64,000 nucleotides of DNA, from assembly GCF_949987515.2 (NCBI RefSeq), contig NW_027192673.1, forward strand, positions 1,421,001 through 1,485,000. Direction: 5' to 3'. The position numbers and the translations under genes were made by a program. Under the pieces are notes generated by a model. It had not been told where the DNA came from. It worked only from the letters and a program-made list of their open reading frames with translations, and made no database searches. Every line of letters begins with the position of its first letter. The stretch's first letter is position 1. Shown piece after piece: positions 37,760 to 48,914 of this stretch. The stretch comes from Delphinus delphis. Its lineage: Eukaryota; Chordata; Mammalia; Artiodactyla; Delphinidae.

Positions 37760-38600
37760 CGAAGCAAGCAAGCAATGCAAATGTGCACAACAAAGAAGTC
37801 TCACTTCCCACCGGTCAAAAGGGCCATCCTAAAAAATTGTAAAAACCAGAAATGCAGGACAGGCCATGGAGAACAGGGAGCCTTTATACGCTGATGGGCA
37901 GTGTGTGAACTGCCGAGAGCCACTCTGGAGAAGTGTATGGTGGTTCCTAAATCATCTAAAAAACAGAGCTACAGAGCATAGGACACTTCCAATCATGGGA
38001 GTATATCTAGGGAAGTCTAAAAATCAACAAGACACAAGCACACCACAGTTTAGGGCTACTCTGTTTACAAGAACCTCAACTTCAGTACACCTTAAATATC
38101 CCAGGAAAGAGAACAATGGATAAAGAAGATGTGGTACTTATGTACAATGGAATATCTCTTCACCATGAAATCAATGTAATAAGGCTAGTAGAAGGATAAA
38201 GAGTGGATTTAGGTCCGATAATACTACTTGAAATAAGTCAAACAGAAAAAGAAACATATCATAAGATATCACTTATAGAGGGAGGGTAAATATGGCTGCA
38301 CAAGAAATGAATTACAGAACAGAACAGTGTCTCACATTTAGAAAACACACTTATGTCAGCTTAAGGGGAAAGGAGAGGTGGGGTGATGCATAAAACCAGA
38401 GTTTGAAATTAGCACAGATACCGTTCAATAAACCAAATAGGTATTAGACAAGATCTACACCTTGCTCAATGAACAGGCCTCAACACACCCTATACACCGC
38501 AGAGAAATATATCTGAGGAATAAGAATCTTAAAACCCATGTATTGATATATCTCCATAAGGGAATCAAGTGTGTGCAGAGCGGCACAAACACAGCAGTGA

Positions 38601-38768
38601 AAAGGAGCTAAACCCCATTATAGAAATAAATTTTAAAAACAAAACGCTGAAACAATGAAAGAGAGAAAAATTCTTACAAAATTCGCTCAGGGGCTGTGAT
38701 GCAACCTGGATTGACCACATATAAACCCACAGCTGGATAAGACATAAGGCTGGACACTTGGGGCTGAC
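38601..38768 (+). repeat. Extra 168-bp segment in D2 (deleted in short units)
   Basis: Flanked by ACAGCAGTGA (ends 38,600) and AGGATTGG (starts 38,769). In short units the same flanks are joined as GCAGTGATAGGATTGG, for example at about 41,918-41,933. Its first third is A-rich, consistent with the L1 poly(A) end; the rest is not recognised. Confidence 0.85.
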
Positions 38769-39437
38769 AGGATTGGTGAGCTTTGGTGAGCAACTGCCAA
38801 AAGTTTAATGCAATACTTCATGCTACTCATTCCAAGGGTCCCAACACTCCAGGTTGAAGGGAATCTTCCTACAGCTAAACCATGCTTGGGAAACCCAGCG
38901 ACTGGTATACCATATGATCGGGAAAGGTTTCTAAAACGCACCTCATTTTTCCTCTCCTGGGGCTCCGGATCGACATTCCAGCCGCTTTACTAACAACATC
39001 CCCACATGGAGTCAATGCCTTTAAGTTCTGGTATCGCACAGTCTGCAGTTAGTGCAGAGGATGATTGGGAATAGGGGGAACCAGTGAGAAACTAGCTGTA
39101 GCGGTTTCAATGGGCACATGTCACTCTAATATCACATCAGTAAGAAGAATTAACCAAAGGCACAGCAAGGTGCCCCAGAAGAAAAATAGGGCTTCAAGGA
39201 ATCCTGTGGTTATGGGGCAAGACCACAAAAATAAGAGCTAAAAAATGGAGCTAAGGGCCACTGCAATTCAAAAACCTGCAGAGTTATAGAGGCCAACTAT
39301 TTTTAAAAAATATATTGAGGTAAGGCTATGAAGAGGCATTGAAAGCAAGGCAGAATTGCAGGAAACCGATTTCAGGAGGTAGACTGGAATTGCATTGAAA
39401 GCATATGAAGAGAGTCAGAAACTCGACAATGATGCAC

Positions 39438-41015
39438 TTGGCCAAAAAGGGCGTATGCGTTTTTTCCTGAATATATTCAGGAAAAAACGCATACGCCCTT
39501 TTTGGCCAACCAAGCAACCTTGCAAAGGAAATCTGCACTACAATGAAGTCTCACTTCCCCCCGGTCAAAAGGGCCATCTGAAAAAAGTGTAAAATCCATA
39601 AAGGCACGACAGGCCATGGAGAACTGGGAGCCTTCTTATGCTGATGGGCGGGATGTAAATTGCCAACAGCCACTCTGGAGAAGTGTATGGTGTTTCCTGA
39701 AACATCTAAAAAACAAAGCAACAGAGCCTAGGGCACTTCCACTTATGGTCCTATAGCTTAGGGAAATTAAAATCAAAAAGACAAAGCCACCCCAAAGTTT
39801 GGGACGGCTCTGTTTACAAGAACCTCGTTTATGGTACAAGTTCAATATCACAGAAAGTGAAAAATGGATAAAGAACTTGTGGTACTTACGTACAATGCAA
39901 TATCACTCAGCAATGAAATCTATGTAATCAGGCCCGTAGCAGCATAATGAGTGGATTCAGGTATGATGATTCGAACTGAAATAAGTCACACAGAAAAGAA
40001 ACATCATAAGGTATCATTAATACACAGAATGTCGACTTGGCTACACATGAACTGAATTACAAAACAGAACAGTGTCTCAAGTTTAGAAAATCAACTTATG
40101 CTTGCTTAAGGGGGAAGGTGAGTTGGGGTGCTGCATAAAACCAGAGATTGAAATGAGCACAGATAAAGTTCCTTAAGCCAAATATGGAATAGACAAGAGC
40201 TACTCCTTGCTCAACGAAATGGACTCAACACCCCATATTAAACGCCTAAGAATGTACCTGACTTGTAAGTATCTTAAAACCTATGTATTGCTATGTCTCC
40301 AAAAGAGAATCAAGCGTGTGTACAGGGGCATAAACGCAGCAGTGATAGGATTGGAGAGGTTCGGTGAGCAAATGAAGACCCTTTGAAGTCATATTGCATG
40401 GTACCCATTCCACGGGTTTCAACTACCCAGGTTTAAGGTATTCTTCCTTCAGCTAAAACATGCATGTGGAACCCAGAGTATGATCATCCGTGTGAACGGG
40501 AGACGTGTTCAAATATGTCTCAGTTTTCTTCGCCTGGTACTCGGGTGCAACATTCCAGACGCTTTACTAACACTCTCCCGACTTGGAGAGTCAGCGCCTT
40601 TAACCTCCTGTTTGGCCCAGTTTGCAATTTCTGCGGAAGATGAACAGGAATAGCGAGAACCAATGAGAGACTAGCTGGAGGTGTCTGGACGGGCAAATTT
40701 AACTCTCATTTCCCACCAGGAAGAGGAAATAACCAAAGGCTCAGCGTGCCGTGCCGGAACCAGATTAGGGCCTGAAGCCATCCTGCGGTGTTGCGTCCAG
40801 CTCACAAGAAAGCGAGTTGAAGAAAGAGCTCAGGGGCACTGTAATTCACAAACCTGCAGAGTTATAAATGACAGCTATCGTCCAAAAATATACTGAAGTA
40901 AGGCTGCCAAGAGGACTTGAATGCGGGGCAGAATTGCAGGAAACCGATTTCAGGAGGTAGACTGGAATTGCATTGAAAGCATAGGAAAAGAGGCAGAACG
41001 TCCACAATGATGCAC
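39438..41015 (+). repeat. Satellite monomer 22 (1,578 bp, type B)
   Basis: First short unit after the divergent edge, with a perfect palindrome. It is slightly more divergent than interior copies (TTTATGGTACAAG near 39,828; GTCGACTTGG near 40,031) and already lacks the 168-bp segment. Confidence 0.9.
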
Positions 41016-41087
41016 TTGGCCAAAAAGGGCGTATGCGTTTTTTCCTGAATATATTCAGGAAAAAACGCATACGCCCTTTTTGGCCAA
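41016..41087. mobile_element. 72-bp perfect palindrome, mariner-like MITE (representative)
   Basis: Two 36-base arms meet with no spacer (centre at ..CCTGAATA/TATTCAGG..). The ends are TTGGCCAAAAAG/CTTTTTGGCCAA, which match the terminal repeats I remember for short Tc1/mariner-type MITEs of cattle and relatives (TTGGCCAAAAAGTTCG...). The arms are perfectly complementary at every palindrome start listed for the two arrays except 15198, 27828, 29407, 35948, 37688, 61551 and 63131. Confidence 0.75.
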
Positions 41088-41924
41088 CCAAGCAAGCTTG
41101 CAAAGGAAATCTGCACTACAATGAAGTCTCACTTCCCCCCGGTCAAAAGGGCCATCTGAAAAAAGTGTAAAATCCAGAAAGGCAGGACAGGCCATGGAGA
41201 ACTGGGAGCCTTGTTATGCTGATGGGCGGGATGTAAATTGGCAACAGCCACTCGGGAGAAGTGTATGGTGTTTCCTGAAACATCTAAAAAACAAAGCAAC
41301 AGAGCCTAGGGCACTGCCACTTATGGTCCTATAGCTTAGGGAAATTAAAATCAAAAAGACACAGCCACCCCAAAGTTTGGGACGCCTCTGTTTACAAGAA
41401 CCTCGTTTACAGTACAAGTTCAACATCGTAGAAAGTGAAAAATGGATAAAGAAGTTGTGGTATTTACTTACAAAGCAATATCACTCAGCAATGAAATCTA
41501 TGTTATCAGGCCCTTAGCAGCACAATGAGTGGATTCAGGTATGATGATTCTAACTGAAATAAGTCACACAGAAAAAGAAACATCATAAGATATCAGTAAT
41601 ACACGGAATGTAAACTTGGCTACACAGGAACTGAATTACAGAACAGAACAGGGTCTCAAATTTAGAAAACCAACTTATGCTTGCTTAAGGGGAAAGGTGA
41701 GTTGGGGTGCTGCATGAAACCAGAGATTGAAACGAGCACAGATAAAGTTCCTTAAGCCAAATATGGAATAGACAAGAGCTACTCCTTGCTCAACAAAATG
41801 GACTCAACACCGCATATTAAACGCCTAAGAATGTACCTGACTAGTAAGTATCTTAAAACCTATGGATTCCTATGTCTCCGAAAGAGAATCAAGCATGTGT
41901 ACAGGGGCATAAACGCAGCAGTGA
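41088..41924 (+). mobile_element. L1 3'-end-derived part of the satellite unit (representative)
   Basis: Collinear with mammalian L1 from late ORF2 through the 3' UTR. Marker words in order are CTACAATGAAGTCTCACTTC (L1: CTACAATGAGGTATCACCTC), GGTCAAAAGGGCCATC, GGGATGTAAATTGGCAACAG, AAATGGATAAAGAAGTTGTG, TCACTCAGCAATGAAATC, GAAATAAGTCACACAGAAAA and ACAAGAGCTACTCCTTGCTC. The order and spacing follow L1 over about 800 bp, but the reading frame is destroyed. The comparison is with L1 sequence from memory; every unit has an equivalent. Confidence 0.8.
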
Positions 41925-42594
41925 TAGGATTGGAGAGGTTCGTGAGCAAATGAAGACCCTTTGAAGTCATATTGCATGGTACCCATTCCACGGGTTTCAA
42001 CTACCCAGGTTTAAGGTATTCTTCCTTCAGCTAAAACATGCATGTGGAACCTAGAGTATGATCAACCATGTTATCGGGAGACGTGTTCAAATATGTCTCA
42101 GTTTTCGTACCCTGGTACTCGGGTGCAACATTCCAGACGCTTTACTAACACTCTCCCCACTTGGAGAGTCAGTCCCTTTAACCTCCTGTTTGGCCCAGTT
42201 TGCAATTTCTGCGGAAGATGAACAGGAATAGCGAGAACCAATAAGAGGCTAGCTGGAGGTGTCTGGACGGGCAAATTTAACTCTCATTTCCCACCAGGAA
42301 GAGGAATTAACCAAAGGCTCAGCATGCCGGGCCGGAACCAGATTAGGGCCTAAAGCCATCCTGCGGTGTTGCGGCTAGCTCAAAAGAAAGCGAGTTGAAG
42401 AAAGGAGCTCAGGGGCACTGTAATTCACAAACCTGCAGAGTTATAAATGACAGCTATCGTCCAAAAATAGACTGAAGTAAGGCTGCCAAGAGGACTTGAA
42501 AGTGGGGCAGAATTGCAGGAAACCGATTTCAGGAGGTAGACTGGAATTGCATTGAAAGCATAGGAAAAGAGGCAGAACATCCACAATGATGCAC

Positions 42595-44174
42595 TTGGCC
42601 AAAAAGGGCGTATGCGTTTTTTCCTGAATATATTCAGGAAAAAACGCATACGCCCTTTTTGGCCAACCAAGCAAGCTTGCAAAGGAAATCTGCACTACAA
42701 TGAAGTCTCACTTCTCCCCGGTCAAAAGGGCCATCTGAAAAAAGTGTAAAATCCAGAAAGGCAGGACAGGCCATGGAGAACTGGGAGCCTTGTTATGCTG
42801 ATGGGCGGGATGTAAATTGCCAACAGACACTCGGGAGAAGTGTGTGGTGTTTCCTGAAACATGTAAAAAACAAAGCAACAGAACCTAGGGCACTTCCACT
42901 TATGGTCCTATAGCTTAGGGAAATTAAAATCAAAAAGACACAGCCACCCCAAAGTTTGGAACGGCTCTGTTTACAAGAACCTCGTTTACAGTACAAGTTC
43001 AACATCGCAGAAAGTGAAAAATGGATAAAGAAGTTGTGGTATTTACTTACAAAGCAATATCACCAAGCAATGAAATCTGTGTCATCAGGCCCTTAGCAGC
43101 ACAATGAGTGGATTCAGGTATGATGATTCTAACTGAAATAAGTCACACAGAAAAAGAAACATCATAAGATATCAGTAATACACGGAATGTAAACTTGGCT
43201 ACACAGGAACTGAATTACAGAACAGAACAGGGTCTCAAATTTAGAAAACCAATTTATGCTTGCTTAAGGGTAAAGGTGAGTTGGGGTGCTGCATAAAACC
43301 AGAGATTGAAATGAGCACAGATAAAGTTCCTTAAGCCAAATATGGAATAGACAAGAGCTACTCCTTGCTCAACGAAATGGACTCAACACCCCATATTAAA
43401 CGCTTAAGAATGTACCTGACTAGTAAGTATCTTAAAACCTATGGATTGCTATGTCTCCAAAAGAGAATCAAGCATGTGTACAGGGGCATAAACGCAGCAG
43501 TGATAGGATTGGAGAGGTTCGGTGAGCAAATGAAGACCCTTTGAAGTCATATTGCATGGTACCCATTCCACGGGTTTCAACTACCCAGGTTTAAGGTATT
43601 CTTCCTTCAGCTAAAACATGCATGTGGAACCTAGAGTATGATCAACCATGTGATCGGGAGACGTGTTCAAATATGTCTCAGTTTTCCTCCCCTGGTACTC
43701 GGGTGCAACATTCCAGATGCTTTACTAACACTCTCCCGACTTGGAGAGTCAGTCCCTTTAACCTCCTGTTTGGCCCAGTTTGCAATTTCTGCGGAAGATG
43801 AACAGGAATAGCGAGAACCAATGAGAGGCTAGCTGCAGGTGTCTGGACGGGCAAATTTAACTCTCATTTCCCACCAGGAAGAGGAATTAACCAAACGCTC
43901 AGCATGCCGGGCCGGAACCAGATTAGGGCCTGAAGCCATCCTGCGGTGTTGCGGCCAGGTCACAAGAAAGCGAGTTGAAGAAAGGAGCTCAGGGGCACTG
44001 TAATTCATAAACCTGCAGAGCTATAAATGACAGCTATCGTCCAAAAATAGACTGAAGTAAGGCTGCCAAGAGGACTTGAAAGCGGGGCAGAATTGCAGGA
44101 AACCGATTTCAGGAGGTAGACTGGAATTGCATTGAAAGCATAGGAAAAGAGGCAGAACGTCCACAATGATGCAC
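42595..44174 (+). repeat. Satellite monomer 24 (1,580 bp, type A)
   Basis: Perfect palindrome. Carries CACCAAGCAATG (for CACTCAGCAATG) near 43,061, shared with monomers 25 and 27. The 3,160-bp dimer repeat begins inside it at about 43,275. Confidence 0.9.
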
Positions 44175-45754
44175 TTGGCCAAAAAGGGCGTATGCGTTTT
44201 TTCCTGAATATATTCAGGAAAAAACGCATACGCCCTTTTTGGCCAACCAAGCAAGCTTGCAAAGGAAATCTGCACTACAATGAAGTCTCACTTCCCCCCG
44301 GTCAAAAGGGCCATCTGAAAAAAGTGTAAAATCCAGAAAGGCAGGACAGGCCATGGAGAACTGGGAGCCTTGTTATGCTGATGGGCGGGATGTAAATTGC
44401 CAACAGACACTCGGGAGAAGTGGATGGTGTTTCCTGAAACATCTAAAAAACAAAGCAACAGAGCCTAGGGCACTTCCACTTATGGTCCTATAGCTTAGGG
44501 AAATTAAAATCAAAAAGACACAGCCACCCAAAAGTTTGGGACACCTCTGTTTACAAGAACGTCGTTTACAGTACAAGTTCAACATCGCAGAAAGTGAAAA
44601 ATGGATAAAGATGTTGTGGTATTTACTTACAAAGCAATATCACCAAGCAATGAAATCTATGTCATCAAGCCCTTAGCAGCACAATGAGTGGATTCAGGTA
44701 TGATGATTCTAACTGAAATAAGTCACACAGAAAAAGAAACATCATAAGATATCAGTAATACACGGAATGTAAACTTGGCTACACAGGAACTGAATTACAG
44801 AACAGAACAGGGTCTCAAATTTAGAAAACCAACTTATGCTTGCTTAAGGGTAAAGGTGAGTTGGGGTCCTGCATAAAACCAGAGATTGAAATGAGCACAG
44901 ATAAAGTTCCTTAAGCCAAATATGGAATAGACAAGAGCTACTCCTTGCTCAACGAAATGGACTCAACACCGCATATTTAACGCCTAAGAATGTACCTGAC
45001 TAGTAAGTATCTTAAAACCTATGGATTGCTATGTCTCCAAAAGAGAATCAAGCGTGTGTACAGGGGCATAAACGCAGCAGTGATAGGATTGGAGAGGTTC
45101 GGTGAGCAAATGAAGACCCTTTAAAGTCATATTGCATGGTACCCATTCCACGGGTTTCAACTACCCAGGTTTAAGGTATTCTTCCTTCAGCTAAAACATG
45201 CATGTGGAACCCAGAGTATGATCAACCATGTGATCGGGAGACGTGTTAAAATATGTCTCAGTTTTCCTCCCCTGGTACTCGGGTGCAACATTCCAGACGC
45301 TTTAGTAACACTCTCCCCACTTGGAGAGTCAGTCCCTTTAACCTCCTGTTTGGCCCAGTTTGCAATTTCTGTGGAAGATGAACAAGAATAGAGAGAAACA
45401 ATGAGAGACTAGCTGGAGGTGTCTGGACGGGCAAATTTAACTCTCATTTCCCACCAGGAAGAGGAAATAACCAAAGGCTCAGCGTGCCGTGCCGGAACCA
45501 GATTAGGGCCTGAAGCCATCCTGCGGTGTTGCAGCCAGGTCACAAGAAAGCGAGTTGAAGAAAGGAGCTCAGGGGCACTGTAATTCACAAACCTGCAGAG
45601 TTATAAATGACAGCTATCGTCCAAAAATAGACTGAAGTAAGGCTGCCAAGAGGACTTGAAAGCGGGGCAGAATTGCAGGAAACCGATTTCAGGAGGTAGA
45701 CAGGAATTGCATTGAAAGCATAGGAAAAGAGGCAGAACGTCCACAATGATGCAC
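44175..45754 (+). repeat. Satellite monomer 25 (1,580 bp, type A)
   Basis: Perfect palindrome. Near-identical to monomer 27; both have GTGGATGGTG (about 44,420 and 47,580), TTCATAAACC before the palindrome, and ACGTCGTTTACAG. Confidence 0.9.
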
Positions 45755-47334
45755 TTGGCCAAAAAGGGCGTATGCGTTTTTTCCTGAATATATTCAGGAA
45801 AAAACGCATACGCCCTTTTTGGCCAACCAAGCAAACTTGCAAAGGAAATCTGCACTACAATGAAGTCTCACTTCCCCCCGGTCAAAAGGGCCATCTGAAA
45901 AAAGTGTAAAATCCAGGAAGGCAGGACAGGCCATGGAGAACTGGGAGCCTTGTTATGCTGATGGGCGGGATGTAAATTGCCAACAGACACTCGGGAGAAG
46001 TGTATGGTGTTTCCTGAAACATCTAAAAAACAAAGCAACAGAGCCTAGGGCACTTCCACTTATGGTCCTATAGCTTAGGGAAATTAAAATCAAAAAGACA
46101 CAGCAACCCTAAAGTTTGGGACGCCTCAGTTTACAAGAACCTCGTTTACCGTACAAGTTCAATATCACAGAAAGTGAAAAATGGATAAAGAACTTGTGGT
46201 ACTTATGTACAATGCAGTATCACTCAGCAATGAAATCTATGTCATCAGGCCCGTAGCAGCATCATGAGTGGATTCAGGTACGATGATTCTAACTGAAATA
46301 AGTCACACAGAAATAGAAACATCATAAGATATCACTAATACACGGAATGTAAACTTGGCTACACAGGAACTGAATTACAGAACAGAACAGGTTGTCAAAT
46401 TTAGAAAACCAACTTATGCTTGCTTAAGGGGAAAGGTGAGTTGGGGTGCTGCATAAAACCAGAGATTGAAATGAGCACAGATAAAGTTCCTTAAGCCAAA
46501 TATGGAATAGACAAGAGCTACTCCTTGCTCAACGAAATGGACTCAACACCCCATATTAAACGCTTAAGAATGTACCTGACTAGTAAGTATCTTAAAACCT
46601 ATGGATTGCTATGTCTCCAAAAGAGAATCAAGCATGTGTACAGGGGCATAAACGCAGCAGTGATAGGATTGGAGAGGTTCGGTGAGCAAATGAAGACCCT
46701 TTGAAGTCATATTGCATGGTACCCATTCCACGGGTTTCAACTACCCAGGTTTAAGGTATTCTTCCTTCAGCTAAAACATGCATGTGGAACCTAGAGTATG
46801 ATCAACCATGTGATCGGGAGACGTGTTCAAATATGTCTCAGTTTTCCTCCCCTGGTACTCGGGTGCAACATTCCAGATGCTTTACTAACACTCTCCTGAC
46901 TTGGAGAGTCAGTCCCTTTAACCTCCTGTTTGGCCCAGTTTGCAATTTCTGCGGAAGATGAACAGGAATAGCGAGAACCAATGAGAGGCTAGCTGCAGGT
47001 GTCTGGACGGGCAAATTTAACTCTCATTTCCCACCAGGAAGAGGAATTAACCAAACGCTCAGCATGCCGGGCCGGAACCAGATTAGGGCCTGAAGCCATC
47101 CTGCGGTGTTGCGGCCAGGTCACAAGAAAGCGAGTTGAAGAAAGGAGCTCAGGGGCACTGTAATTCATAAACCTGCAGAGCTATAAATGACAGCTATCGT
47201 CCAAAAATAGACTGAAGTAAGGCTGCCAAGAGGACTTGAAAGCGGGGCAGAATTGCAGGAAACCGATTTCAGGAGGTAGACTGGAATTGCATTGAAAGCA
47301 TAGGAAAAGAGGCAGAACGTCCACAATGATGCAC
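45755..47334 (+). repeat. Satellite monomer 26 (1,580 bp, type B)
   Basis: Perfect palindrome. Near-identical to monomer 28 until about 46,520; both have CAGCAACCCTAAAG and AGAAATAGAAAC. Confidence 0.9.
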
Positions 47335-48914
47335 TTGGCCAAAAAGGGCGTATGCGTTTTTTCCTGAATATATTCAGGAAAAAACGCATACGCCCTTTTT
47401 GGCCAACCAAGCAAGCTTGCAAAGGAAATCTGCACTACAATGAAGTCTCACTTCCCCCCGGTCAAAAGGGCCATCTGAAAAAAGTGTAAAATCCAGAAAG
47501 GCAGGACAGGCCATGGAGAACTGGGAGCCTTGTTATGCTGATGGACGGGATGTAAATTGCCAACAGACACTCGGGAGAAGTGGATGGTGTTTCCTGAAAC
47601 ATCTAAAAAACAAAGCAACAGAGCCTAGGGCACTTCCACTTATGGTCCTATAGCTTAGGGAAATTAAAATCAAAAAGACACAGCCACCCAAAAGTTTGGG
47701 ACACCTCTGTTTACAAGAACGTCGTTTACAGTACAAGTTCAACATCGCAGAAAGTGAAAAATGGATAAAGATGTTGTGGTATTTACTTACAAAGCAATAT
47801 CACCAAGCAATGAAATCTATGTCATCAAGCCCTTAGCAGCACAATGAGTGGATTCAGGTATGATGATTCTAACTGAAATAAGTCACACAGAAAAAGAAAC
47901 ATCATAAGATATCAGTAATACACGGAATGTAAACTTGGCTACACAGGAACTGAATTACAGAACAGAACAGGGTCTCAAATTTAGAAAACCAACTTATGCT
48001 TGCTTAAGGGTAAAGGTGAGTTGGGGTCCTGCATAAAACCAGAGATTGAAATGAGCACAGATAAAGTTCCTTAAGCCAAATATGGAATAGACAAGAGCTA
48101 CTCCTTGCTCAACGAAATGGACTCAACACCGCATATTTAACGCCTAAGAATGTACCTGACTAGTAAGTATCTTAAAACCTATGGATTGCTATGTCTCCAA
48201 AAGAGAATCAAGCGTGTGTACAGGGGCATAAACGCAGCAGTGATAGGATTGGAGAGGTTCGGTGAGCAAATGAAGACCCTTTAAAGTCATATTGCATGGT
48301 ACCCATTCCACGGGTTTCAACTACCCAGGTTTAAGGTATTCTTCCTTCAGCTAAAACATGCATGTGGAACCCAGAGTATGATCAACCATGTGATCGGGAG
48401 ACGTGTTAAAATATGTCTCAGTTTTCCTCCCCTGGTACTCGGGTGCAACATTCCAGACGCTTTAGTAACACTCTCCCCACTTGGAGAGTCAGTCCCTTTA
48501 ACCTCCTGTTTGGCCCAGTTTGCAATTTCTGTGGAAGATGAACAAGAATAGAGAGAAACAATGAGAGACTAGCTGGAGGTGTCTGGACGGGCAAATTTAA
48601 CTCTCATTTCCCACCAGGAAGAGGAAATAACCAAAGGCTCAGCGTGCCGTGCCGGAACCAGATTAGGGCCTGAAGCCATCCTGCGGTGTTGCGGCCAGGT
48701 CACAAGAAAGCGAGTTGAAGAAAGGAGCTCAGGGGCACTGTAATTCACAAACCTGCAGAGTTATAAATGACAGCTATCGTCCAAAAATAGACTGAAGTAA
48801 GGCTGCCAAGAGGACTTGAAAGCGGGGCAGAATTGCAGGAAACCGATTTCAGGAGGTAGACAGGAATTGCATTGAAAGCATAGGAAAAGAGGCAGAACGT
48901 CCACAATGATGCAC
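47335..48914 (+). repeat. Satellite monomer 27 (1,580 bp, type A)
   Basis: Perfect palindrome. Second dimer copy of monomer 25; one private difference is ATGGACGGG near 47,543. Confidence 0.9.

Larger units (their letters stand above)
37688..39437 (+). repeat. Satellite monomer D2 (1,750 bp, ancestral length)
   Basis: Second long unit. It carries the extra segment at 38,601-38,768. The L1-derived part includes AAGAAGATGTGGTACTTATG at 38,122, closer to L1 than the A family. Sequence stays divergent until about 39,350, where it switches abruptly to the homogenised type in the 90 bases before the next palindrome. Confidence 0.87.
41016..42594 (+). repeat. Satellite monomer 23 (1,579 bp, type A; reference for parts)
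   Basis: Used here to describe the unit: palindrome 41,016-41,087; L1 3'-end-derived part 41,088-41,924; deletion junction at about 41,924-41,926; remainder 41,927-42,594 mostly unrecognised, with possible weak L1 similarity in the last 100-150 bases before the next palindrome. Confidence 0.9.
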
